64,000 bases of DNA from Pythium myriotylum (Eukaryota > Oomycota > Peronosporomycetes > Pythiales > Pythiaceae): the NCBI GenBank assembly GCA_023091665.1, contig JALJCQ010000009.1, positions 682,001 to 746,000 of the forward strand, in the 5' to 3' direction. Below are positions 9,915 to 20,220 of the stretch, piece by piece. The notes below the pieces were generated by a model. The model saw nothing but the letters and a program-made list of their open reading frames with translations. It was not told where the DNA came from and did not search any database. Position numbers and translations under genes: made by a program. Positions within the stretch are counted from its first letter, which is position 1. Each line of letters begins with the position of its first letter.

Positions 9915-12416
9915 ATGAACGGCGTTCTTGAGTGGCTGATATCAATGCACAAGCGACTCGTAGCCTTGAGTGCGCTGGAGGCCAAGCCCTCGCGCCAGTG
10001 GGTTCTCGTCTATGCCGTGCTGCTCGTCTTCTTCATGGCCTTTCGAAGTACCGGGCTCGCGTCGATGCTTGACAAGTACGCAAATCAGGACGAGCGCTGG
10101 TTTACGACAACAGCCCCGATCTTTATTCTCGGTACCGTCGAAGACTTTGCGTTGGCGACGATCCTGCTCGTCGTTCTCTCCCTCGTAGACTTTGTCTTTG
10201 GCCCGCACAGCGCATGGGCGGCTGTCGTTCAAAGACTGCAAATGCGGCTACCCACCCGAAAGGGAGCCTACGAGCTTGCGAAGAAGACCGACGAGGCCCC
10301 TCCAAGCTTTCCAAGTCGCCGGTTTCACATTGTTTCGCGGGTCCTGGGATCTTCGAGAAGATTGATCCGACTCAGTCTCCACTTCGGATTGATTCTGCTG
10401 GCGATGGCGCCGAGTGTGATGGATGTCTCGCTCCATCGCATCCGCGGCATGCGGTTTACATTCGAGATTGTGCGCACGTACCTGCGTGAAATTAAATTCA
10501 CGGACGATGTCCGCGTGGCCTCGCGAGAAGCTGCTTTCGCTGCGATGAATGCCACGATCACGCTCACGGTCGCGTTGATCCTGGCATTCGTGACAACGTC
10601 GAGCTGCGATTTTACGCGCTCGCACCTTGCAAGGCTTCTTGAATCGTCTCCGATTTCACTCGAGTTGAAGACGACACGCGACAGCATTGAAGATGGCCAA
10701 GCAAGCGCATGGATTGGTGAGGCCCCGGCCTGGTCGACCGAACTGTTCGATGAGCCGTCCACGGAGCCGACTCACTGGAAACGTAAAATCCGTGCTATTG
10801 GCGTGCCAATCGCTATTTGCTTGATCGCTGTCAAGATTCTGCTCGTAGTCTCACATGCAGTGCCCGCCGTGGTCAGTTCATCAGCCCTCAACAGTTCTCT
10901 GAACGAGCTCGTTCGTCTGACGATCCATCAGGAGTTTCTCAAGGGGCTTGGGGATGGCACGCTTGCTTCAGCGAGCGAGTACATCGACCCGAGCGAAGAG
11001 TGCGAACTCTTCCATGAGAACGTTTTGTTCCGCAAGACCACAGGCTTCCATGGCCCGCTCGCTTTCGACGTCCAAGTCGATCACAGGGACCCGCCAAACG
11101 TGCTGGTGGTCGCCGTCGAGTCGTTCCGCTACCAGGATTCGCTTTACATCGTCGGAAACAAGGCCGAGGCTCTCCTTAAGAAGAACAAGAACGTCTCGCT
11201 CGCACCCGAGTTCGATCGTTGGGCAAAGCGCGGCGTCGCGTTCCGCAACATGTGGTCGAGCTGGCCTTCGAGCCGCTCCCTCGAGAGTATCCTCTTCGCT
11301 CAGGTGCCGTACGACGCGGTGGTGACCACGGGGCCGACTGGGGGGAGGTTAGACGTCGAGCTGCACGGAATGCCGCAGCTGTTCAAGCAGAAAGGGTTCG
11401 AGACCGTGTTCACCACAGGCTCGACCATTAAGTACGACCAGTGGGACCAGTTCCTTCCTTCTCATGGCTTTGACGACGTCGTGCCGTATAGTCAGTTCAG
11501 CACGTGGGCGATGAGCTCGCGGAACAGGACCGCCGAAGACATGGAAGAGCGGAAGCGAGGCCTGAAATGGGGCATCCACGACGACCTGGCGTTCGAAGTC
11601 CTGGCCGATATGCTCTTGAACAAGACCCGGGATCAAAAACAACGTGTCGCGAAAGGAGAACCCAAGAACCCGTTCTTTCTCATGCACTACACCATTTCAA
11701 GCCACCAACCGTTCACAGAAGAGCCTTCGTGGTTCGCAAACATCTCGCTGCCGGAACTCGAGCCGCTCTACAAAGGCGAGAAGAACTGGGAAGACATTAA
11801 GCGGTATGCACGATTGCGTCGGTTCACGGACGGCGAGCTCGGCAAATTCCTCGACCGCCTGGAAGCTGATGGTGTGCTCAATGACACGATCGTCGTGGTC
11901 GTAGGGGATCATGGGACGAGTCCCGAGATCGGATTGTCGTGGGTCTGGGTCGACGAGGTCGCGACGACGCGTGTGCCGGCGATGATTCTCGCCGAAGGGC
12001 GTCTAGGCGGGTCCGCCGGCATGATTGTGGATGACGCGACGCAGCACTACGACCTACTCAACACCCTGGCTGACATCGTCGGCGTGCCAGAGGGTGGGTT
12101 TTTGCAATCGGGGGTTGGCCGTTCTCTCAAGCGAGCGTTCCCACCAGGACAGCGCGTCGTATGGACGAACAACCCAACGCAGACGCTCGCGGTCGTCAAG
12201 GGCCATCGACGGATGCGTTACAAGCAGATTTTGAGCGCTATGGCTGTTTTCGAGGTCGAGGCTGATCCAAAGCAGTGGAAGGATCTGTATCCGACGCTGA
12301 GCACAGCCGAGAAGAGCGAGTGGAAAGAGCTGCGGGAGCGAGGACGCCGGCTCTCGCGGTACTTTACACTTCGTTGGGACAACAAGTGCATCTCCCGAGT
12401 GGACTGCGGACGTTAG
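9915..12416 (+). CDS. LTA-synthase-like membrane phosphotransferase, paralogue 2
   Basis: This 833-residue protein starts at ATG 9915, 177 bp after paralogue 1 on the same strand. It has the same five-helix N-terminus and catalytic domain. It is the divergent member: at the nucleophile site the other four read QTSRS and this one reads PSSRS, so Thr is replaced by Ser. The metal motif is GDHGTSPE instead of GDHGQSPE. Serine can serve as nucleophile in alkaline-phosphatase-superfamily enzymes, so activity may be altered but need not be lost. HYTISSHQPF and VAVESFRYQ are intact. The C-terminal region is clearly related to the neighbours but ends VDCGR. Confidence 0.85.
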   Translation: MNGVLEWLISMHKRLVALSALEAKPSRQWVLVYAVLLVFFMAFRSTGLASMLDKYANQDERWFTTTAPIFILGTVEDFALATILLVVLSLVDFVFGPHSAWAAVVQRLQMRLPTRKGAYELAKKTDEAPPSFPSRRFHIVSRVLGSSRRLIRLSLHFGLILLAMAPSVMDVSLHRIRGMRFTFEIVRTYLREIKFTDDVRVASREAAFAAMNATITLTVALILAFVTTSSCDFTRSHLARLLESSPISLELKTTRDSIEDGQASAWIGEAPAWSTELFDEPSTEPTHWKRKIRAIGVPIAICLIAVKILLVVSHAVPAVVSSSALNSSLNELVRLTIHQEFLKGLGDGTLASASEYIDPSEECELFHENVLFRKTTGFHGPLAFDVQVDHRDPPNVLVVAVESFRYQDSLYIVGNKAEALLKKNKNVSLAPEFDRWAKRGVAFRNMWSSWPSSRSLESILFAQVPYDAVVTTGPTGGRLDVELHGMPQLFKQKGFETVFTTGSTIKYDQWDQFLPSHGFDDVVPYSQFSTWAMSSRNRTAEDMEERKRGLKWGIHDDLAFEVLADMLLNKTRDQKQRVAKGEPKNPFFLMHYTISSHQPFTEEPSWFANISLPELEPLYKGEKNWEDIKRYARLRRFTDGELGKFLDRLEADGVLNDTIVVVVGDHGTSPEIGLSWVWVDEVATTRVPAMILAEGRLGGSAGMIVDDATQHYDLLNTLADIVGVPEGGFLQSGVGRSLKRAFPPGQRVVWTNNPTQTLAVVKGHRRMRYKQILSAMAVFEVEADPKQWKDLYPTLSTAEKSEWKELRERGRRLSRYFTLRWDNKCISRVDCGR

Positions 12417-13260
12417 TGCAGACTGTGTATTCAAGGACGTGGATTACATTAGTGAATTGATTAGTCTGGCTCTTTGAAGTCGCGCTGGACAGGCCTTGTC
12501 CTCGTGCAGCAAGCTGGCGACCTGTCCGCCTTCCTGAGTATACCTACACACGGGAAGTCGTAAACCACTGAAATCTCCATGATTACTTATTCCAGGTGCG
12601 CGAGCTCGAAGCCGACGTATTCATCGGATGGCGAGACATTCGGCGAACCACTCGCTCGTTTCCCGTAAAAGAGACTGCATTGTGTCGCTATTGTCGATCC
12701 TCCGTGCCACCCACGAGGAAATCCAGGCAAGGACTGCTACTCACGAGCAACCTGGAGATAAAGAACACTGCTCCTGTCTCATCGGGAATCATCCACGTCT
12801 TCTTTGCGTGGTGCCGACGACCTCGTTGTCTTGTCCGCGTTGGGATAACCCTTGCCTTATTGAGTCTCACGGTCTCCTCAACGACTACATCGTGACAGAC
12901 CAGATGGTGTAAGTCGCCTTCAAGGTTGTGACCGTCTTTATGGCCGAGTCCACCTCCCCCCATAGCGCAAATCGGCCAGAACTCACGCTTCCGTGGTTGT
13001 CATCTCTGTGTCGTTGTCGCAACTGGTGCCGACGGCGAGATCATTACCAGAAATCGCAACCGCCTCTGACACACAGCCATCCACGAGAGCGTGAATCTTG
13101 TTTGTGGGCTTTCTCTTCGCATGTCCACCGAATAGCCACCGTTTATCCACCCGGACCGAGGTGGAAGACGGTCGTGCCACTAGTGCGTTGCGAACCACAG
13201 CAGGTCTCGGAGGGGCAGCCGAGCCGTCTCCTTACACCTAGCAGGTCAAGCGGTGAGACC
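12417..13260. other. Intergenic region without recognised genes
   Basis: About 840 bp follow paralogue 2. Small open frames occur on both strands, but none has a recognisable motif or convincing start. Nothing here looks like tRNA, rRNA or a repeat. Confidence 0.5.
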
Positions 13261-13274
13261 GCTCATTTACCAAG
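13261..13274 (+). promoter_or_regulatory. Oomycete-type initiator (Inr) candidate
   Basis: GCTCATTTACCAAG matches the first seven positions of the oomycete Inr consensus exactly and continues with a pyrimidine and a CCAA. It lies 12-35 bases upstream of two ATGs (13286 and 13296), so transcripts should start just before the bZIP-like gene. Confidence 0.5.
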
Positions 13275-13285
13275 CCAAGGAGCCC

Positions 13286-13381
13286 ATGGTCTCTGATGAC
13301 TCAACGGAAGACTCCATCCGTCCATTCGGCGAAAGACAAAGGAGAAGACAACAGCATGTGCGCGATTACCAAGCACGCTAA
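13286..13381 (+). other. Upstream ORF overlapping the bZIP-like gene
   Basis: The first ATG after the Inr candidate (13286) is not in the main frame. It opens a 31-codon frame that ends at TAA 13379-13381, inside the main coding region. Its C-terminal half is rich in R and Q. It could reduce translation of the main frame, which would then rely on leaky scanning, or it may be a trace of an older start. Confidence 0.4.
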
Positions 13382-13973
13382 TCCCATTATCAAAGTCAAG
13401 AAGACCCGCCGGCGTCGCGTTTCGCCGGAGGAGCGAGCTGCTCGTCGGCGGAAGCAGCACCGCGAGCTCGTGGCTCGTGGTCGCGCGAAGGCTCGCAGCT
13501 CGCTCGCACAGGCTCGCGAGGAAGAAGCCTCGCTGCGACGGAAGCTCCACGAGATGGTCGAGAGCTACTCGTTCGTCGCTCGCGTGGTCTCGTCGCTCGA
13601 GTGCGATCAGATCCTGTGGCGAGGGTCTCTTGAAAGCAAAGTCATCGACCTCATCGTGGAGCGAGTGCGTTTGGAGAAGGCGAATGAGCAGCTCGAAGAC
13701 CAACTCGACAAATACCTCGCATTCCAAAAGCTAGTCATGTCCGAAGAGAAGTCGACGACAGAGGTTTCAGGGGATGTCTCCGTTCTCGACTTGGGGAACT
13801 CGGACATGCTCACTGCGAGGCTGCACGAGCAGTTTCACGAGCAGTTTGGCAGATCTTTCTGGAGCGTGCCCAGTTCCTCGTCAGATGAATTTTCGTTTGC
13901 CTCACTAGTTCGATTCGGTGAGGACGGCGACAGCTGCATCGTGTTGAGATCGAGTCCAGGGTGTGGCAGCTAA
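13296..13973 (+). CDS. Basic/coiled-coil protein, probable bZIP-like transcription factor
   Basis: This 225-residue protein starts at ATG 13296; a second in-frame ATG at 13356 would remove 20 residues. A strongly basic segment (about residues 34-70: KKTRRRR, RAARRRKQHRELVARGRAKAR) runs into a heptad-like helix with repeated L and E. A second predicted helix lies at about residues 120-150 (VRLEKANEQLEDQLDKYL). The arrangement fits bZIP-type proteins, which are numerous and divergent in oomycetes, but the canonical N-x7-R of the basic region is not present, so the class call is tentative. The tail is rich in S, D and E. It sits between the two groups of LTA-synthase-like genes. Confidence 0.5.
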   Translation: MTQRKTPSVHSAKDKGEDNSMCAITKHANPIIKVKKTRRRRVSPEERAARRRKQHRELVARGRAKARSSLAQAREEEASLRRKLHEMVESYSFVARVVSSLECDQILWRGSLESKVIDLIVERVRLEKANEQLEDQLDKYLAFQKLVMSEEKSTTEVSGDVSVLDLGNSDMLTARLHEQFHEQFGRSFWSVPSSSSDEFSFASLVRFGEDGDSCIVLRSSPGCGS

Positions 13974-14086
13974 TGAAATGTATTCTATTGACTCATAGTA
14001 AATCTTGGGCCATCGTGGGCGACCTATCATATCGTTGTCTTGGTGGGTCTCTCTCTCCACACTGCTACTTTACGTGGCTGCTCATC

Positions 14087-16762
14087 TCAGCACTTGACTT
14101 TAGAAATACACTTGTGGTCCCACCGCACGCGGAAGTATCGCGAGAGCTTGCGACTTTGTTCACGTAGCGCCTTCCACTCGTTCTGCTCGGCCACGCTGAG
14201 CGTCGGGAAGAGGTCGTTGGTCTCGTTCGGATCGCTCTCGGCGTCGTAAAGCTCGATCATGTTGAATCGTCGGTCGAAGGAGAGTCGCTTGTGGCCTTTG
14301 ACGACGGCGAGCTGCCGCATCGGGTTGTTGGTCCACACAGGGCGCTCTCCGAAGGGAATCGCTCTCTTAAGCGAGCGGCCGACGCCCGACTGCAGGAATC
14401 CTCCCTCAGGAACGCCGACAATGTCCGCCAACGTGTTGAGCAGGTCGTAGTGCTCGGCTGCATCGTCCAGGACCATGCCGACGCTCTCTCCAAGTCGGTT
14501 CTCGGCGATCAGTGCCGCCGCCGCGCGTGTGGTCGTGATCTCGTCGACGTCTGGCCGCTCGAATCCTTTCTCGGGACTCTGTCCGTGGTCCCCGACAATC
14601 ACGACAACCGTCTCGTTCAGCACACCCGTCTGCTGCATACGATCGAGGAACTTGCCGAGCGCGAGGTCTTCGAAGTACCGCAACTTGGCGTATTGCGCGA
14701 TCTGCTTGGCATGGGCCTCATGGCCTTCGACCAGCACACTGAAGTCTGGCAGCTTCTCGGCCTCGAACCACTCGGGGTACTCGACAAACGGCGTGTGACT
14801 CGAGATCGTGTAGTGGTTGATGAAGAATGGCTTCTTGGCGTCATGCAAACGTACACGGGCCCCCTGCTCAATCGTCTTGTTGATCATGAGATCGCCAAGC
14901 ACCTCAAAAGAGATGTCGTCGTGGACACCCCAGAAGCCCGCGCGGCCCTGGCCTCCGTTCCGCACCGATTTCCAGTCGGATGGATGGATGCCATAGTCTT
15001 TTTCACCGTACGCCTTGAACGCCGTGCTGCCCATGACATAGTCGAACCCGTGGGTCGGCAAGAACTCGTTCCACTGGTCGTACTTGAGTCGCACACCGGA
15101 CGTGAAGGTCGTCTCGTAGCCCTTCTGCTTGAAGAGCTGCGGCATGCCGTGGAGCTCGACCTTGGGGCGGCCCGTGGTCGTGCCCGTGTCCGTGATGTCG
15201 TCGAGCGGCACTTGGCCGAAGAGAATGCTCTCGATCGAGCGGCTGGTCTGCCAGCTCGACCAGAAGTTTCGCATCGAGACGCCGCGCTTGGCCCAGCGGT
15301 CGAAGTTGGGCGTGAGCGAGATGTTGTGCTGCTTGGCCAGCAGCGGCAGCGACTTGTTGCCGACGACGTAGAGCGAGTCGAGGTACCGGAACGACTCGAC
15401 GACCAGCACGAGCACGTTCGGCGGGTCGCTCACGTTGACGGCGACGTCGAACGCAAGCGGGCCTTTGAAGCCCGTGGTCTTGCGGAAGAGCACGTCGTCC
15501 TCGAACAGCTCGTAGCTCTCCGTGTCCGAGTGGATGTACAACGCGGCCGACTCGATCTTGCCGTTGCCGAGGCTCTTGATGAATTCGGTGCCGAACACCA
15601 GCCGGAAGAACTCGTTCAGCGAGCCGTTCATGGCCGTCGCGCTCACGACCGGCGAGATGTTGTGCGTGATCACGAGCAGAACCACCGACAGCACCGTGAG
15701 CAAGGCCACGGGCACGGCGACCGCGATCGCCGCTCGCTTCCACTGGATCTGCTTCCACTGGATCCTTCTCCATCGTCGCTTGGGCGCTTCCGTGGTGGCC
15801 GAAGGCGGAGCCTCCTGCACGCTAATAGCAGCAGCGTCGCTCGCCAGCACGTACCCGTCCGTGGCGTCGTTGGCCGGTGACGGTCTCGACGCCGTATCGT
15901 TCGTCGACGCGCGGTTGGCGTCGCCGTCCTCGAGACTGACGTAGTCGGCCTCGCACGCCCTTTCTTCCTTGCTGAGCTCTCCGTAGGCGTCGTGGTGGCT
16001 CGGCGACGGCGGTCGCTGCGTGTCACGGGCGAGCGTCGTGGTGGCTTTCCGTGCTCGCCATCGTCGCGCGAGGGCCATCGCCGGATGCCACTTGGAAAAG
16101 TCGAGCCAGACCATGTTGAGCGCGACGGCGAGCGCGACGACCGCGAGCGTGGCGCACGAGGTCTGCGTCGAGACGCGCACTTCGTGGCTCGAGATCTCGA
16201 CGCCCGCGGCGTAGTCGAGCTCGCGGATGTACATGTTGACCAAGTCGAACGTGAAGCGCATGCCGCGCGTGCGCAGCAGCACGTTGTCGACCGCGAACGG
16301 CACGAGCGCGAGCGCCACGAGCAGCGCGTGGAGCGCCACGCGCAGCGCCACGCGCGCCACGATCGCCACGCGGCGCTTGACTCTGGGCGGCACGATCGGC
16401 TCGTCGTCTTCTGCTTCTTCTAAAGCTGCTCGCGAGCTCTCGACGACCGAGCTCGCGAGCTCGCTCTTGGCGGCGTCGACGAGCGGCGGCGGGTTGCGTC
16501 GCGGGCCCACGAGCCAGTCGACGGCGGCGAGCGCCGAGAGCAGAAACGCGAGCGCGAGCGCGTCTTGGGCGACGCCGAGCGCCATCGCCTGGCTCGTGAG
16601 CGCCGCCGTTCGCTCGCGCGCGGTCGCGAAGGTGGCGCGCGAGGCCGCGAGCGCGACGCCGCGCAGCGCCGAGAAGAAAGGGAGCAGCGCGAGCGCGAGC
16701 GCGAGCCAGTGGCGCGAGGGGCGCGCGTCGAGCACGGCGGCGACGCGCGCGTGGCAGCCCAT
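14087..16762 (-). CDS. LTA-synthase-like membrane phosphotransferase, paralogue 3
   Basis: This 891-residue protein starts at ATG 16762, directly after a pyrimidine-rich TCC repeat on the coding strand. It is the longest member because of an extended cytoplasmic loop between helices 4 and 5 (about residues 225-340) rich in S, T, D and A. Motifs are intact: VLVVESFRYLDSLY, SWQTSRSIESILFGQ, HYTISSHTPF and IVGDHGQSPE. The C-terminus ends RWDHKCISKVKC, close to paralogue 1. GC at third positions is very high at the 5' end, which creates a long antisense open frame (14291-15880) that should not be taken as a gene. Confidence 0.87.
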   Translation of the reverse strand: MGCHARVAAVLDARPSRHWLALALALLPFFSALRGVALAASRATFATARERTAALTSQAMALGVAQDALALAFLLSALAAVDWLVGPRRNPPPLVDAAKSELASSVVESSRAALEEAEDDEPIVPPRVKRRVAIVARVALRVALHALLVALALVPFAVDNVLLRTRGMRFTFDLVNMYIRELDYAAGVEISSHEVRVSTQTSCATLAVVALAVALNMVWLDFSKWHPAMALARRWRARKATTTLARDTQRPPSPSHHDAYGELSKEERACEADYVSLEDGDANRASTNDTASRPSPANDATDGYVLASDAAAISVQEAPPSATTEAPKRRWRRIQWKQIQWKRAAIAVAVPVALLTVLSVVLLVITHNISPVVSATAMNGSLNEFFRLVFGTEFIKSLGNGKIESAALYIHSDTESYELFEDDVLFRKTTGFKGPLAFDVAVNVSDPPNVLVLVVESFRYLDSLYVVGNKSLPLLAKQHNISLTPNFDRWAKRGVSMRNFWSSWQTSRSIESILFGQVPLDDITDTGTTTGRPKVELHGMPQLFKQKGYETTFTSGVRLKYDQWNEFLPTHGFDYVMGSTAFKAYGEKDYGIHPSDWKSVRNGGQGRAGFWGVHDDISFEVLGDLMINKTIEQGARVRLHDAKKPFFINHYTISSHTPFVEYPEWFEAEKLPDFSVLVEGHEAHAKQIAQYAKLRYFEDLALGKFLDRMQQTGVLNETVVVIVGDHGQSPEKGFERPDVDEITTTRAAAALIAENRLGESVGMVLDDAAEHYDLLNTLADIVGVPEGGFLQSGVGRSLKRAIPFGERPVWTNNPMRQLAVVKGHKRLSFDRRFNMIELYDAESDPNETNDLFPTLSVAEQNEWKALREQSRKLSRYFRVRWDHKCISKVKC

Positions 16763-17431
16763 GGGGGGGAGGAGGAGGAGGAGGAGGACCGAGCAAGTGC
16801 TGGATGCCGGACGGCGTCCGGAAGGAATGGGGAGCTCCGGACGGGACGGGATGGGACGGGATGGGATCCAGAAGACGCCACTTGCTGGACCGGACCTGGA
16901 CTACAAAACAGACGGAGAGTGGAGGGGATTTTTGGAGAACAGCAGATCGCCGGACGACAAGCCGGCGAGTCGAGAACTGGCGTCGCGGCGGACGAAAGAG
17001 ACCGGGCCGGAAGGCTCGCGGGACTGACGTGGAGGCGGGCGAGCGTTGGCGTCGCGTCGTGGGATTTGCTCGATATGTACATACACATTGGGCCATCCAC
17101 AATCCAACACCACCAACACCCCGTGCATCCAGAAGAGAAAAGAAAAAAAAAGGGCGCGTCCTGGCTCAAGAACACCAACAAAAAACAGAACGCACCAACG
17201 ATTGGTCGATGGGTGCATGCTGACGAAAATGTACTGGTTTTGGAAAGGAGGTGGCGTCAGCGCATCTCGACACGTTCTGGATTGGCTTTTCTCTGTCCGC
17301 AAAGCAACCCAATCACAACACGGCATCCAGATGTGTTGTCGCATCGTGCTGATGTCAACTGGATTCGTTCTAATCGAGTTTAACGTAAACCTCGTTTACG
17401 GATTAAAAATGGCTACAGCTTCAACTTCCCA
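16763..17431. other. Intergenic region with simple repeats
   Basis: A G-run passing into (GGA)n occupies 16763-16788, right at the start of paralogue 3. Imperfect GGGAC/GGGAT repeats lie at about 16838-16866, and an A-rich tract at about 17137-17153. No gene is recognised. Confidence 0.6.
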
Positions 17432-19873
17432 CTAGCAGTCCACCTTCGCGATGCATTTGCCGTCCCAGCGCACGCGGAAGTACCGAGACAACCGCCGCCC
17501 TCGCTCCCGAAGCGTCTCCCACATCCGCCGACTCGACTCGTCCAGCGACGGAAGCAGATCCTTCTGCAGCATCGGATCGTTCTCCACGTCGTACAACCCA
17601 ATGCGACTGAACACGCGGTCGTACGAGAGTCGCTCGTGGCCTTTCACGGCAGCCAACTGCCGCATCGGGTTGTTGCTCCAGACGACTCGCTCGCCAAACG
17701 GAGCGGATCGCTTGAGTGAACGGCCGACGCTCGACTGGAGGAATCCTTCTTCGGGCACGCCGACGATGTCGGCCAAGGTGTTGAGCAGGTCGTAGTGGTG
17801 GGCGGCGTCGTCGAGCACGAGTCCAGAGTAGTTGGCCAGTCGCCCCTCGGCGATCAACATGCCAGGGACGCGCATCGTGGTCGTCTCGTCCACGTAGATG
17901 CGTGCCTGGCTGTATTCCGGACTCTGGCCGTGGTCGCCAGTGACCACGACGATCGTGTCGTTGAGAATGCCCTCTCGCTGCATGCGGTCGAGAAACTTGC
18001 CCAGCTGCATGTCCGAGAAGTAGCGGATCTTGGCGTAGTTGTGCAGGCGGTCTTTGTGGCGGTCGTCGCCGTAGATGGCGCTGTAGCCTTCGTAAAGCGG
18101 ACGGAAGTCGGGCAGCTCCTGGGCTTCGTACCACTCCGGGAACTCGTCAAAGCCCTGGTGGCTCGAGATCGTGTAGTGGTTGATGAAGAACGGCGTCTTG
18201 TTGGCGCCGTTCGCGACGCGAGCGCGCTGCTGCGACGTCTTGTTGAGGAGCAGATCGCCCAGGAACTCGAACGAGACGTCGTCGTGCACGCCCCAGTACA
18301 TCGCGCGGCTCTTGCCGCCTTCGTACGGCTGGTTCCAGTCGCTTTCGCTGATGTTGTAGTGCTTTTCAGCGTACTCGCGGATCTCGCTCGCGCCGACGAC
18401 CTCGTCGAACCCGTGCGGACGGAAAAACTTGTCCCACCCGTCGTAGTTCAGTCTCGCGCCTGTCGTGAACATGGTCTCGAAGCCCCGCGAGTGGAAGAGC
18501 TGCGGCATACCGTTCAGCTTCACGTTTGCGCGGCCCGTGGTCGTCCCAGAGTCCGAGACGTGGTCGTATGGCACTTGGCCAAACAAGATGCCCTCCACGG
18601 AGCGGCTCGTTTGCCATGCCGACCAGAAATTGCGGAAGGCGACGCCGCGTTTGGCCCAGCGATCGAAGTTGGGCGTGAGTGTGATGTTTCCCTGCTTCTT
18701 GAGGATCTCGGGCGAGTTGTTGCCGACGATGTAGAGCGAGTCTTGGTATCGGAAGGACTCGACGGCGATGACGAGGACGTTGGGGAGGTCGCTCTGGTTG
18801 ACTTGGACGTCGAACGCTAGCGGTCCGTGGAATCCCTTGGTGCGGCGGTAGAGCACATCCGGTTTGAAGAGCTCGTACGTCTCGGTCGGGTGCAAGTAGA
18901 TCTCGGCCGACTCGATGGTGCCGTCGCCGAGGCTCTTGAGGAACTGCACATTAAACAGCAAGCGATAGAGCTCGTTCAGCGAGTCGTTGAGCGCCGCGGC
19001 GCTCACCACGGCGGGCCCGGCCTGCGATATACTGAGCAGCGCGATCGAGAGCGTCGTGAGCACCACGGCTGGGACCAGCACATTGCGCAGCCTGCGTGAT
19101 CTCGTCGACGAGGCCACGACCAGCGTGCGTCTCTTCTCCTGGGCTGGGCGCGTCGCCTCGTCGTCGTCCGAGTCCTCCGGGTCCTCCGGGTCGGGCTGCT
19201 GCTCGCCGTTCTCAAGCTTGGTGTACGGCTCAGTCGCGTCGTAGAGCACCTTGAGCGTCTCGAAGGGCTTGGCGAGGTGCCACCGCGAGAGATCGAGCCA
19301 GAGCATGTTGATCGTCACCTGCAGCACGAGCACGGCGGTCGTGATGGCCGCGGTCTCGCGCGCGACGTAGACCTCGCGCGGGTCCACTTCGAAGCCCGCG
19401 GTGAACTTGAACTCGCGGATGTAGGTCTCGATGAACTCGAACGTGAAGCGCAGCTCGCGGCTGCGGATGAGCAGCATGTCGGCGCCGAACGAGAGCACGG
19501 CGAGCAGCACGAGCAGCGTGTGCAGGAAGAGCCGGGTGCTCTTGCGGCGCCAGACGCGAGTCGTCTCGACACGCGGCCCCACGACGGCGTCCACGAGCGA
19601 GAGCAGCACGAGCAGGATCGTCACGAGCAGCAAGTCCTCACCGGAGCCGAGCGCGAGCGCGTGGAAGCGGTTCTCGCCTGTGCGTTCGTCGGGCGTGCCG
19701 AACATCTGGAGCATGGACGAGAGCGCTGCGCATCGGAAGAGGAAGAAGAAGCTCAGCAGCACGCCGTAGACCACGAGCCAGTGGCGCCAAGGCTTCGTCT
19801 CGAGCTGCAGCCACGCGGCCACGCGGCTCTCGGGCGCCGGCGCAAAGTCCTGTACGAAGGTCGCGACGCCCAT
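17432..19873 (-). CDS. LTA-synthase-like membrane phosphotransferase, paralogue 4
   Basis: This 813-residue protein is taken from ATG 19873 (MGVATFVQDF); an upstream in-frame start would add 71 residues without family similarity. It has five N-terminal helices and a catalytic domain with VIAVESFRYQDSLY, AWQTSRSVEGILFGQ, HYTISSHQGF and VTGDHGQSPE. It is closest to paralogue 5; their last 114 codons and a central block are virtually identical at the DNA level. In place of HTPF after the catalytic histidine this copy has HQGF. The gene ends in KCIAKVDC. Confidence 0.88.
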   Translation of the reverse strand: MGVATFVQDFAPAPESRVAAWLQLETKPWRHWLVVYGVLLSFFFLFRCAALSSMLQMFGTPDERTGENRFHALALGSGEDLLLVTILLVLLSLVDAVVGPRVETTRVWRRKSTRLFLHTLLVLLAVLSFGADMLLIRSRELRFTFEFIETYIREFKFTAGFEVDPREVYVARETAAITTAVLVLQVTINMLWLDLSRWHLAKPFETLKVLYDATEPYTKLENGEQQPDPEDPEDSDDDEATRPAQEKRRTLVVASSTRSRRLRNVLVPAVVLTTLSIALLSISQAGPAVVSAAALNDSLNELYRLLFNVQFLKSLGDGTIESAEIYLHPTETYELFKPDVLYRRTKGFHGPLAFDVQVNQSDLPNVLVIAVESFRYQDSLYIVGNNSPEILKKQGNITLTPNFDRWAKRGVAFRNFWSAWQTSRSVEGILFGQVPYDHVSDSGTTTGRANVKLNGMPQLFHSRGFETMFTTGARLNYDGWDKFFRPHGFDEVVGASEIREYAEKHYNISESDWNQPYEGGKSRAMYWGVHDDVSFEFLGDLLLNKTSQQRARVANGANKTPFFINHYTISSHQGFDEFPEWYEAQELPDFRPLYEGYSAIYGDDRHKDRLHNYAKIRYFSDMQLGKFLDRMQREGILNDTIVVVTGDHGQSPEYSQARIYVDETTTMRVPGMLIAEGRLANYSGLVLDDAAHHYDLLNTLADIVGVPEEGFLQSSVGRSLKRSAPFGERVVWSNNPMRQLAAVKGHERLSYDRVFSRIGLYDVENDPMLQKDLLPSLDESSRRMWETLRERGRRLSRYFRVRWDGKCIAKVDC

Positions 19874-20162
19874 GGCGGTCGGCTCTCTTCGCGTTCTGCG
19901 TCGCGGGAACGGTTCGCCGACTGGAAACGAGAGGAAAAAGGGGGTCACAGAAAGAGGATTACGCCGCTGAGCGTAAGCCAGGTGGACTCGTGGGCGAGCG
20001 GGAGACTCATCACGTGAGACAACCGCCCGAGTGGCTTCTCTGGACGGGCGGGCATTCACTGAACGCACTGGAGACGGACGAGTCACGTGAGACCGTGGAT
20101 GGAAGAGAGTCAGCTCTTGCTATTATGCAGCGTGGGTCTCAGCTTCGACAACATGCATGGCG

Positions 20163-20220
<58 letters not shown>

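Noticed and set aside
14291..15880. 529-codon plus-strand frame opposite LTA-synthase paralogue 3
   Set aside because: It mirrors the real gene with high third-position GC, has no motif, and similar antisense frames occur opposite the other paralogues.
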